In this document: positions 7,384 through 13,976 of the stretch, in pieces
Layout: each line of letters starts with the position of its first letter
Numbering within the stretch: position 1 is the stretch's first letter
Assembly (NCBI GenBank): GCA_040003255.1
Contig: JBDUCV010000034.1
Coordinates: 1-25,669 of the forward strand
From: JBDUCV01 sp040003255
GTDB lineage: Bacteria; Actinomycetota; Actinomycetes; Mycobacteriales; Jatrophihabitantaceae
Length of the DNA: 25,669 bases
Direction of reading: 5' to 3'
Notes under the pieces: model-generated
Database searches by the model: none
Seen by the model: the letters and a program-made list of their open reading frames with translations, nothing else
What the model was told of the DNA's origin: nothing
Position numbers and translations under genes: made by a program

Positions 7384-7986
7384 TCAGATGGGATCGCCGA
7401 GGGACACCTGCGGTGCCGGCATCCGCCAACGGCGGGGCAGGTAGGCGCGGCTGCCCGCGTAAAAGCCGAGCGACATCGGCCCAGCGTTGACCTCGATGCC
7501 ACGGGACTCGGCGAGTGCCTTGATCCGTCGTCCGGTGAGATACCACTCGATGAGGAATGCGAAAAACAGGATGATTACGGCCAGGTTCAGGAACGGAATC
7601 AAGTAGCCGATGATCATCACCGGGAAGAGCACCAGCAGATAGTTGCTGAACAGACGGCGCGAATCGACCCAGTCACGGGCAAGCTTGCGGGCCGGGCCCT
7701 GGTCGCGGCGGGGCAGGACGGTGGTGTCTCCCCGCCGCAGAGCCTCGCGGTAGGCGGGACCTCGCAACGTCGTGCCAGTCGACCCGGGAGAGGTGCGGGC
7801 CCGCTGCGCCTGCTCCTTCTGCCACCGGTAGGCCTCCTTGCGGTTGCGTGGGGCCTGGGTCACCGGTTGCCGGCGTGGCGTCGAGTCACGCCGCTTCGGG
7901 GTCGGTCGACCCTTGGTGACGACAGCTTGTTCGACATCGACGACAAGGTCTTCGGGCTCGGCGGACCGGCGGCGCAGCAGCTTCAC
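7384..7986 (-). CDS. DUF3043 family membrane protein
   Basis: A 200-residue actinobacterial membrane protein of unknown function, apparently the counterpart of M. tuberculosis Rv2206. The first 110 residues are highly basic and disordered-looking (KGRPTPKRRDSTPRRQ, then NRKEAYRWQKEQAQRAR). Two adjacent membrane helices follow at about 113-130 and 132-150, separated by a proline (YLIPFLN). A conserved-looking tail contains RRIKALAESRGIEVNAGPMS. The positively charged N-terminal arm should lie in the cytoplasm and could contact nucleic acid or acidic protein. The GTG start directly follows the nadA TAG with no intervening base, so translation is probably coupled to nadA. Confidence 0.85.
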   Translation of the reverse strand: MKLLRRRSAEPEDLVVDVEQAVVTKGRPTPKRRDSTPRRQPVTQAPRNRKEAYRWQKEQAQRARTSPGSTGTTLRGPAYREALRRGDTTVLPRRDQGPARKLARDWVDSRRLFSNYLLVLFPVMIIGYLIPFLNLAVIILFFAFLIEWYLTGRRIKALAESRGIEVNAGPMSLGFYAGSRAYLPRRWRMPAPQVSLGDPI

Positions 7987-9171
7987 CTAATCCAGAGTAG
8001 TGGGCAGCTGCGGCAGGGCGAGCATCCGGTCGAGGGCGGTGCGGGCGTGGTCGGCGACGCTCGGTGCGACGGTGATCTGGTTGATGACCTCGCCCCGCAC
8101 GAGTGATTCAAGTGACTGCACAAGGTGCGGCAGGTCAATCCGGTTCATCGTCGCGCAGTAGCAGACCGTCTTCTCCAGAAAGACGATGCGCTTGTCGGGA
8201 TGCTGACCGGCCAGCCGGCGAACGAGGTTCAGCTCGGTGCCGATGGCCCAGGACGATCCTGCCGGGGCAACGTCCAGGGTCTTGATGATGAATTCGGTCG
8301 ACCCGATCAGGTCTGCCTTCTGGGCCACCTCATATCGGCATTCCGGGTGCACCAAAATCTGCACACCGGGGATGCGCGCCCGGACGTCGTCGACGTTTTC
8401 GGCGGTGAACCGGCCGTGCACGGAGCAATGCCCGCGCCACAGGACCATCGTCGCGCTGCGCAGTTGCTGCGTGGTGAGGCCGCCACCCGGCTTGTGTGGG
8501 TCGAACAGCACGCAGTCCTCGAGCGAGAGGCCGAGTTCTCGAACGGCGGTGTTGCGCCCTAGGTGCTGATCGGGAAGGAAGAGCACTTTCTCGCCTTGCG
8601 TGAAGGCCCATTGCAGTGCCCGCTTCGCGTTGGAGGAGGTGCACACCAAGCCGCCGTGTTCACCGGTGAAGCCCTTGATCGCGGCCGAGGAATTCATATA
8701 CGTCACCGGGATCGTCGACGCGGCGACGCCTGCGTCGCTCAACACATCCCATGCCTCGCGCACCTGCTGGTTGGTGGCCATATCTGCCATCGAGCAGCCC
8801 GCGGCGAGATCCGGCAAGATCACCCGCTGCCGGGCCGAGGTCAGGATGTCGGCGGACTCGGCCATGAAGTGCACACCGCAGAACACAATGAATTCCGCAG
8901 CGGGCCGCGCGGCCGCGTCCCGGGCCAGTTTCAGCGAGTCGCCGGTGACGTCGGCGAAGGCAATGACCTCGTCGCGCTGGTAGTGGTGGCCCAGGACGAA
9001 CAGCCGATCAGCCAATACGGACTTGGCGGCCGCCGCCCGGGCCACCAGTGTCGGGTCGGACGCGGGCGGCAACTCACCCGGGCAGTCGACGCCGCGTTCG
9101 GAATCCGGGTCGCTGCCCCGACCGAGCAGCAGCAGGGCCAGCGGCGTCGCCTGCGGTTCGGTGAACGTCAC
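7987..9171 (-). CDS. nadA: Quinolinate synthase A
   Basis: NadA is a [4Fe-4S] enzyme that condenses iminoaspartate with dihydroxyacetone phosphate to quinolinate, the first precursor of de novo NAD. The protein has the repeated-domain landmarks LGHHYQRDEVIAFADVTGDSL, FCGVHFMAESADIL, TYMNSSAAIKG, LFLPDQHLGRNT and LVHPECRYEV. By alignment with other NadA proteins the cluster ligands are C98 (FCGVHF), C249 (GHCSVH) and C339 (CYCATMN). The frame continues to a GTG at 9177. The GTG at 9171 (394 residues) is preferred because TAGATT lies 6 nt before it, the leaderless spacing used elsewhere in this window. nadB and nadC are not here. It is followed without a gap by the DUF3043 gene. Confidence 0.95.
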   Translation of the reverse strand: MTFTEPQATPLALLLLGRGSDPDSERGVDCPGELPPASDPTLVARAAAAKSVLADRLFVLGHHYQRDEVIAFADVTGDSLKLARDAAARPAAEFIVFCGVHFMAESADILTSARQRVILPDLAAGCSMADMATNQQVREAWDVLSDAGVAASTIPVTYMNSSAAIKGFTGEHGGLVCTSSNAKRALQWAFTQGEKVLFLPDQHLGRNTAVRELGLSLEDCVLFDPHKPGGGLTTQQLRSATMVLWRGHCSVHGRFTAENVDDVRARIPGVQILVHPECRYEVAQKADLIGSTEFIIKTLDVAPAGSSWAIGTELNLVRRLAGQHPDKRIVFLEKTVCYCATMNRIDLPHLVQSLESLVRGEVINQITVAPSVADHARTALDRMLALPQLPTTLD

Positions 9172-9177
9172 GTACAC

Positions 9178-9183
9178 AATCTA
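9178..9183 (-). promoter_or_regulatory. -10 element for leaderless nadA
   Basis: Minus-strand TAGATT is followed by six bases (which include an alternative GTG) and the GTG at 9171. The spacing is what decides the start chosen for nadA. Confidence 0.45.
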
Positions 9184-9245
9184 CGTACCGCACAGGGAGT
9201 CGTGCTCGACTGTGTGGCTGGCCAGACAGGGTTGAGGGGGCGATC

Positions 9246-10169
9246 GTGGGACTGTGGACCGAACGTCGGCGGGAACCGGGGTGGGTGCTGTTGCCGCTGC
9301 GGCTGTTCCTCGGCGTCGTGTTCCTCGACGCCGGGATCTCGAAGATCGCCGACAAGCGATTCCTGGACGACGCCTCACCGACGTCGATGCATGCGAACGT
9401 GCTGGCCATCAAGGGCGCCAGCCCGATTGGCGACCTGCTCGGTCCAGTAGCCGACCACGGCGCCCTGTTCGGCATCCTCCTGGCGTTTGCTGAGATCGCG
9501 GTCGGCCTGGGGGTGCTGCTCGGCGTGGCCACCCGATTGGCCGCAGTCGGTGGCATGGTGCTGTCGCTGTCGCTCTGGTTGACCGTCAGTTGGCAGGCCA
9601 ACCCGTGGTTCACCAGCGCGGATGTCGTGTACCTCGTGGCGCTCACCCCGTTGGCGATCGCTGGCACGGGCGGGGTGCTGTCGCTGGACGGTTGGCTGGC
9701 CAATGCGGCCGTCCGTCGGCCCGGCCGCGGCAGGGAGCACACCCGGCGCACCCTGCTGACCGGTGCCGTCGCCGTGCTCGGCGTCGCCGTCGTGGGGGCG
9801 GCGTCCCTGGTCCGGCGGCGGTCTGTATCCACGGCCGAGCCCGACTCGTCCGGTTCGGGCACAGCCAGCACCGGCGTCCTGGCCAAAGTCTCCGAGGTAC
9901 CGGTCGGCGGCGCCAAGCAGGTGACCGACCCGACGAGTGGCGATCCGGCCTGGGTGCTGCAGCTGACGCCAGGGCAATTCACCGCCGTGGACGCGGTGTG
10001 CCCGCACCAGGGCTGTCCGGTGAACTTCGCGTCCGCCGACGCTGGGTTCATCTGCCCGTGCCACGGGTCGACCTTCGACTCGACGGGCAAGCGGCTTTCC
10101 GGCCCGGCGCAGCGGAACCTTCAGGCGATCTCGGTGGCAGCCGACGGCACGGAGATCCGGCGCACGTAG
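9246..10169 (+). CDS. DoxX-like membrane domain fused to a Rieske [2Fe-2S] domain
   Basis: A 307-residue two-part protein. Residues about 13-145 hold four membrane helices of the DoxX/TQO-small-subunit type (LRLFLGVVFLDAGISKIAD, then GILLAFAEIAVGLGVLLG). A twin arginine follows at 167-168 (TRRTLLTGAVAVLG), leading into a fifth helix (about 169-189). After a Ser/Gly-rich linker comes a Rieske domain with CPHQGC (252-257) and CPCHGSTFD (270 on). The likely cluster ligands are C252, H254, C270 and H273, with C257-C272 as the stabilising disulfide. The Rieske domain should face the outside, probably exported by Tat. A role in quinone-linked electron transfer is inference. The GTG start has GAGGGGG 5 nt upstream. 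nadA diverges from it; erpA follows. Confidence 0.88.
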   Translation: MGLWTERRREPGWVLLPLRLFLGVVFLDAGISKIADKRFLDDASPTSMHANVLAIKGASPIGDLLGPVADHGALFGILLAFAEIAVGLGVLLGVATRLAAVGGMVLSLSLWLTVSWQANPWFTSADVVYLVALTPLAIAGTGGVLSLDGWLANAAVRRPGRGREHTRRTLLTGAVAVLGVAVVGAASLVRRRSVSTAEPDSSGSGTASTGVLAKVSEVPVGGAKQVTDPTSGDPAWVLQLTPGQFTAVDAVCPHQGCPVNFASADAGFICPCHGSTFDSTGKRLSGPAQRNLQAISVAADGTEIRRT

Positions 10170-10181
10170 CGGCGCGCAGGC

Positions 10182-10187
10182 TAGGAT
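10182..10187 (+). promoter_or_regulatory. -10 element upstream of erpA
   Basis: TAGGAT lies 70 bp before the erpA ATG and 12 bp after the DoxX-Rieske stop. It would start a leader of roughly 64 nt carrying a GC hairpin and a Shine-Dalgarno, unlike the leaderless genes in this window. Confidence 0.4.
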
Positions 10188-10198
10188 GGTGGACAGCT

Positions 10199-10215
10199 GC
10201 CCGGCCCGGCCGGGC
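10199..10215 (+). terminator. Perfect GC hairpin in the erpA leader (terminator or stability element)
   Basis: GCCCGGCC, one base, GGCCGGGC: a perfect 8-1-8 inverted repeat, extendable by two further pairs outside a T/T mismatch. It begins about 5 nt after the expected erpA transcription start. It could end transcription of the DoxX-Rieske gene, or protect the erpA 5' end. No T tract follows. Confidence 0.4.
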
Positions 10216-10257
10216 TGCCAGCAAAGACACCGTCGAAGCCCACTCCCGGGGAGTCTG

Positions 10258-10635
10258 ATGACCGCCACCCATACCCACACCCCGATTGAGCTCACTTCCG
10301 TTCCCACCGGCACGGTCGCTTTGACCGAGCACGCAGCAGGAAAGGTCCGTGCGCTGCTCGATCAGGAAGGCCGCGACGACCTGCGGCTGCGGGTGGCCGT
10401 TCAACCCGGCGGCTGCTCAGGCATGCAGTACCAGCTGTTCTTCGACGAGCGGTCTCTCGATGGCGATGTCGAGGTCGTCCAGGATGGCGTTCCGGTGGTC
10501 ATGGACCGAATGAGCGCTCCCTACCTCGTCGGCGCCACCATTGACTTCACCGACACCATCGAGCAGCAGGGCTTCACGATCGACAACCCGAATGCCTCGG
10601 GTGGCTGCGCCTGCGGCAACTCGTTCTGCGGCTGA
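10258..10635 (+). CDS. erpA: A-type iron-sulfur carrier (HesB/IscA/ErpA family)
   Basis: A 125-residue A-type carrier that accepts Fe-S clusters and hands them to apo-enzymes. The three conserved cluster cysteines are C53 in GGCSGMQY, and C117 and C119 in GGCACGNSFCG. A His-rich N-terminal extension (MTATHTHT) is present. The ATG has GGGGAG 4 nt upstream. This is the counterpart of the M. tuberculosis HesB-like gene Rv2204c, which also lies next to adenosine kinase. It follows the DoxX-Rieske gene and precedes adoK on the same strand, but a promoter before it and a hairpin after it suggest its own transcript. Likely clients nearby are NadA and the two Rieske proteins (inference). Confidence 0.94.
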   Translation: MTATHTHTPIELTSVPTGTVALTEHAAGKVRALLDQEGRDDLRLRVAVQPGGCSGMQYQLFFDERSLDGDVEVVQDGVPVVMDRMSAPYLVGATIDFTDTIEQQGFTIDNPNASGGCACGNSFCG

Positions 10636-10643
10636 GCGACACC

Positions 10644-10658
10644 TCGAGCTGAGCTCGA
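10644..10658. repeat. Short near-perfect palindrome after erpA
   Basis: TCGAGCT, G, AGCTCGA forms a 15-bp palindrome just after the erpA stop. It overlaps the left arm of the next hairpin, so the two structures are mutually exclusive in RNA. Confidence 0.45.
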
Positions 10659-10698
10659 AACGGCTGGGTGCGGACTTCCTTCGGACGCAGCCGTTTCG
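10656..10698 (+). terminator. Hairpin terminator candidate between erpA and adoK
   Basis: CGAAACGGCTG (10656-10666) pairs perfectly with CAGCCGTTTCG (10688-10698); further partial pairing fills the stem around a CTTC-type loop. It lies 21 bp after the erpA stop and ends 20 bp before the adoK -10, a natural terminator site. There is only a short T-rich tail (GTTTCC). Confidence 0.55.
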
Positions 10699-10717
10699 GT
10701 TTCCGCGACCCGTTAGG

Positions 10718-10723
10718 TACCGT
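10718..10723 (+). promoter_or_regulatory. -10 element for leaderless adoK
   Basis: TACCGT is followed by seven bases and the GTG at 10731. An earlier in-frame GTG at 10722 overlaps the hexamer, so the downstream GTG is favoured. Confidence 0.5.
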
Positions 10724-10730
10724 GCCTGCC

Positions 10731-11711
10731 GTGCCAGTCCTTGTCAGCGGATCGATCGCCACCGACCACCTCATGCATTTCCCGGGCCGCTTCGGTGACC
10801 AACTCCTTGCCGACCAACTGCATAAGGTCTCGTTGTCCTTCTTGGTCGACGACCTCGTGGTCCGCCGCGGGGGGGTCGCGGCCAACATCGCGTTCGGCAT
10901 GGCCCAGCTAGGCGAATCGCCGGTGCTCGTGGGCGCCGTCGGTGCCGACTTCGACGAGTACCGGGCCTGGCTCGAACGTCACGGGGTGGACTGCGGCTCG
11001 GTTCACGTGTCCGGTGTCCACCACACGGCGCGCTTCGTCTGCACCACAGATGAAGAGATGTGCCAGATTGCGTCGTTCTACGCCGGGGCGATGAGCGAGG
11101 CACGCAACATCGAGCTCGCACCCGTCGTCGAACGCACCGGCGCGGAACTGGTCCTGATCAGCGCCGATGACCCCGACGGAATGACTCGGCATAGCGCGGA
11201 ATGCCGCGAGCGTGGCTACCGCTTCGCGGCCGACCCGTCCCAGCAGATTGCCCGAATGTCCGGTGACGACCTGATCGGTCTGATCGATGGCGCAAGTCTG
11301 CTGTTCACGAACGACTACGAAAAGAGCCTGCTCGAATCAAAGACCGGGTTATCGGACGCCCAGGTGCTCGAGCGGGTCGAGGTCCGGGTCACCACGCTCG
11401 GCTCCAAGGGTGTCGAAATCACCGGTCGCTCATTGCAGACAGTGCACGTCCCGGTGGCAGCCGAGCGCGCCAAGGTCGATCCCACGGGCGTGGGCGACGG
11501 GTTCCGCGCGGGCTTCCTCGCCGGCCGTTCGTGGGGGCTGTCGTGGGAGCGTGCCGCCCAGGTCGGCAGTTTGCTCGCCACGCTGGTCCTCGAGACCGTC
11601 GGCACCCAGGAATACCAGGTCAAGAAGTCCGAGTTCGCGGATCGGCTCGCCGCGTCGTATGGGGACGCCGCCGCTGCCGAGGTCCTGCCGCACCTGGACC
11701 CAGTGGCCTGA
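10731..11711 (+). CDS. adoK: Adenosine kinase (PfkB/ribokinase family)
   Basis: A 326-residue PfkB-type kinase predicted to phosphorylate adenosine to AMP for purine salvage. From recall it matches the M. tuberculosis adenosine kinase closely in length and in runs such as GSIATDHLMHFPGRF, HKVSLSFLVDDLV, AGAMSEARNIEL, FAADPSQQ and LFTNDYE. The C-terminal anion-hole motif DPTGVGDGFRAGF supplies the catalytic base D256. RGGVAANIAFGMAQLG (46-61) matches the N-terminal PfkB signature. The GTG at 10731 gives the family start and sits 7 nt after a -10-like TACCGT. The gene converges on asnB over an 84-bp gap. A different sugar or nucleoside substrate cannot be excluded by sequence alone. Confidence 0.93.
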   Translation: MPVLVSGSIATDHLMHFPGRFGDQLLADQLHKVSLSFLVDDLVVRRGGVAANIAFGMAQLGESPVLVGAVGADFDEYRAWLERHGVDCGSVHVSGVHHTARFVCTTDEEMCQIASFYAGAMSEARNIELAPVVERTGAELVLISADDPDGMTRHSAECRERGYRFAADPSQQIARMSGDDLIGLIDGASLLFTNDYEKSLLESKTGLSDAQVLERVEVRVTTLGSKGVEITGRSLQTVHVPVAAERAKVDPTGVGDGFRAGFLAGRSWGLSWERAAQVGSLLATLVLETVGTQEYQVKKSEFADRLAASYGDAAAAEVLPHLDPVA

Positions 11712-11760
11712 CCGGGCCGTTACCGCGGCGGGTCGGTCGGCGCCTGGACGCGACCCGGCA

Positions 11761-11788
11761 GCCGGCCCCAGCGCCCGGCGCAGCCGGC
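11761..11788. terminator. Possible nested GC hairpin between adoK and asnB
   Basis: GCCGGC (11761-11766) pairs with GCCGGC (11783-11788), enclosing GCGCC/GGCGC. The position between converging genes suits a terminator, but such GC palindromes arise easily here and no T tract is seen. Confidence 0.25.
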
Positions 11789-11795
11789 CGAACGC

Positions 11796-13697
11796 TTACA
11801 GCCGCACGGGGTAAACCGGCTCGGGGACATCCGGGTGAATGCGCTGCTCGACGAAGATCCCGTGCCAGATCAGGAACACCAGCACGGTCCAGATCTTGCG
11901 GGAATAGTCATGAGGCCCGGCCCGATGCTGCTCGAGCAGATCGAGCGCGGCTGCCCGATCGATGAGCTCATCGGCCTGCGATTCGCTGATGATCGCCCGG
12001 GCCCAGTCGTACATGACGTCTTTGAGCCAGAACCGGATCGGCACCGGAAAGCCGAGCTTGGCTCGCTCGAGCACGTGCGCCGGGACGATGTCGCGCAGCG
12101 CCCGTCGTAGCGCGTATTTCGTCGTCTCGCGGGTCAGCTTGAGATCGGTCGGGATCGACGAGGCGACCCGGAAGACTTCGACGTCGAGGAACGGCACTCG
12201 CAACTCGAGCGAGTTCGCCATGGTCATCTTGTCGGCCTTGACGAGGATGTCGCCGCGCAGCCAGGTGAACAGGTCGACGTACTGCATCCGGGTGGAGTCG
12301 TCGAGGTGTTCGGTCGCTTCGTAGTGCTGACGGGTGACATCCATGTAGGAGACGCCGGGATCCAGTCGCCGATACAGTTCCCGCATCTCGTCCGGACGGA
12401 AGATCCGGGCGTTGCCGTAGTAGCGCTCCTCGATGCCGATCGAGCCACGCCGCAGCAGATCCTTGCCACGCAGCCCTTGCGGAAGCCTCGTAGACAGCGC
12501 CCCGAGCGCGCGCCGCACGCCAACTGGCACCCGGTTGAATCCGCGCAGCGACATCGGTTCGCGGTAGATCGTGTAGCCGCCGAACAACTCGTCGGCACCC
12601 TCGCCAGACAGCACCACCTTGACGTGTTTACGAGCCTCTCGGGCGATGAAGTACAGCGGGACGAGCGCGGGGTCTGCAACCGGGTCGTCGAGGTACCAGA
12701 TGATCAACGGCAGTGCCGCCATCATCTCCTGTGGGGTGACGACCTTGGTGATGTGCTCGACCCCGATGGCCGCAGCCGACTGCGCCGCGACGTCGATCTC
12801 GCTGAACCCCTCGCGCTCGAACCCGGTGGTGAAGGTGAGCAGCTTGGGATTGTGCCGCTTCGCCAGAGCGGCGATAGCTGTCGAGTCGATGCCCCCGGAC
12901 AGGAACGACCCGACCGTGACGTCGGCGCGCATGTGCTTTTCAACGGAGTCTTCGAGCGCCTCGGCGATCTGCCGATAGAGCTTCTCCGGCTCGTCGACCT
13001 GCCGGATGGCGAAGTCGGGGTGGAAGTAGCGGCGCGGACGCGGCTGCTCACCGGGCCGCATCGTGAAGTAGGTGCCGGACTCGAGCCGACGAATGCTGCG
13101 GTGCATCGATGCGGGTTCAGGTACGTACTGCAGGGTCAGATAGTGCTGCAGTGCGGCAGTGTCGAGTGTGCTGGCCACATCCGGCGGCGCGATCGTGAGT
13201 AGCGACTTCTTCTCGCTGGCGAAAAACGCACCGCGCTCGTCGAAATAGGTGTACAGCGGTTTGATGCCGAACCAGTCTCGCGCGCCAAACAGCACCCGCT
13301 CCTGGCTGTCCCAGATGAGGAACGCGAACATCCCGCGCAGCTCGCGGACCACCTTCTCGCCCAGGTGGTGGTAACCGGCCACGACCGCCTCGCCGTCGCC
13401 GTCGGTCTCGAAGGTCGCACCGAAGTCGCGGGTGAGCCGTTCCCGTAGCTCGAGGTAGTTGTAGACCTCACCGTTGAAGATCAGGTGGTAACGGCCGTCG
13501 AGGTAGGGCAGCGGCTGGTGCGAATGGTCGATGTCGATGATGGAAAGCCGACGAAAGCCGATCACCGTGTCGTCGTCGGCCCAGACGCCGCCCTCGTCCG
13601 GGCCGCGATGGCGCATCTCGGGCAACGCGCGCTCGATGGCTGGTTGCACGCTCAGCGCGTCACGGTCTGCCGACAGGAACCCGATCAGTCCGCACAC
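11796..13697 (-). CDS. asnB: Asparagine synthase (glutamine-hydrolysing)
   Basis: AsnB makes asparagine from aspartate, glutamine and ATP. The 633-residue protein has an N-terminal class II glutaminase domain: Cys2 nucleophile in MCGLIGFLS, RHRGPDEGG, RRLSIIDIDHSHQP and FNGEVYNY. The C-terminal ATP-pyrophosphatase domain carries the PP-loop SGGIDST (267-273), TTGFEREGFSEID and SGEGADELFGGY. The start was set at GTG 13697 because the catalytic cysteine must be residue 2 after Met removal; an in-frame GTG two codons upstream (13703) would put it at position 4. A -10-like GATACT lies 7 nt before this start. It lies 57 bp downstream of the tusA-like gene. M. tuberculosis Rv2201 is the apparent counterpart. 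Confidence 0.95.
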   Translation of the reverse strand: MCGLIGFLSADRDALSVQPAIERALPEMRHRGPDEGGVWADDDTVIGFRRLSIIDIDHSHQPLPYLDGRYHLIFNGEVYNYLELRERLTRDFGATFETDGDGEAVVAGYHHLGEKVVRELRGMFAFLIWDSQERVLFGARDWFGIKPLYTYFDERGAFFASEKKSLLTIAPPDVASTLDTAALQHYLTLQYVPEPASMHRSIRRLESGTYFTMRPGEQPRPRRYFHPDFAIRQVDEPEKLYRQIAEALEDSVEKHMRADVTVGSFLSGGIDSTAIAALAKRHNPKLLTFTTGFEREGFSEIDVAAQSAAAIGVEHITKVVTPQEMMAALPLIIWYLDDPVADPALVPLYFIAREARKHVKVVLSGEGADELFGGYTIYREPMSLRGFNRVPVGVRRALGALSTRLPQGLRGKDLLRRGSIGIEERYYGNARIFRPDEMRELYRRLDPGVSYMDVTRQHYEATEHLDDSTRMQYVDLFTWLRGDILVKADKMTMANSLELRVPFLDVEVFRVASSIPTDLKLTRETTKYALRRALRDIVPAHVLERAKLGFPVPIRFWLKDVMYDWARAIISESQADELIDRAAALDLLEQHRAGPHDYSRKIWTVLVFLIWHGIFVEQRIHPDVPEPVYPVRL

Positions 13698-13704
13698 GCG
13701 CACC

Positions 13705-13710
13705 AGTATC
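13705..13710 (-). promoter_or_regulatory. -10 element for leaderless asnB
   Basis: Minus-strand GATACT is followed by seven bases and the GTG at 13697. It lacks the first T of TANNNT but keeps A2 and T6. Confidence 0.35.
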
Positions 13711-13754
13711 GCGGACGGGTGAGTGCTCCGGGCGCTTGACCCGCCAGCCGGGCC

Positions 13755-13976
13755 TCACCGCATTCTTCGGACGGTGTAGCGCGGCGTGCCATCCTCGGCG
13801 GTGGATTCGCCCAGGTAGTCCTGCTCGCGCATCCGGCACCAGGCGGGCACATCGGCTCGGGCGGCGGGATCGTCGGCGTCGACCGAGATCATCGCGCCGA
13901 CGGCGACCTGCCCGATATGGCGGGCCAGCTCCAGGATCGGCAGCGGGCAGCGCTTGCCCCGGCAGTCGAGAATCAC
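13755..13976 (-). CDS. TusA-family sulfurtransferase (73 aa)
   Basis: TusA-type proteins carry persulfide sulfur on a single cysteine. The signature is complete: DCRGKRCPLPILELAR with the sulfur-carrying C10 in CPLP, followed by the two-layer sandwich pattern (GAMISVDADDPAARADVPAWCRM) ending in TPRYTVRRMR. The GTG start overlaps the stop of the desulfurase-like gene by 4 bp (GTGA), so the two are co-translated and probably work together. From memory, Streptomyces genomes encode fused desulfurase-TusA proteins, so this may be a split form of the same unit. The recipient (thiolated tRNA, cofactor or Fe-S assembly) cannot be read from the sequence. The frame extends upstream antisense to nothing useful and inside the desulfurase gene; the GTG at 13976 gives a normal TusA length. 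Confidence 0.88.
   Translation of the reverse strand: MILDCRGKRCPLPILELARHIGQVAVGAMISVDADDPAARADVPAWCRMREQDYLGESTAEDGTPRYTVRRMR

Noticed and set aside
8563..9245. Upstream extension of a plus-strand frame opposite nadA
   Set aside because: It is antisense to nadA; the DoxX-Rieske gene starts at GTG 9246 in a different frame, with its own ribosome site.
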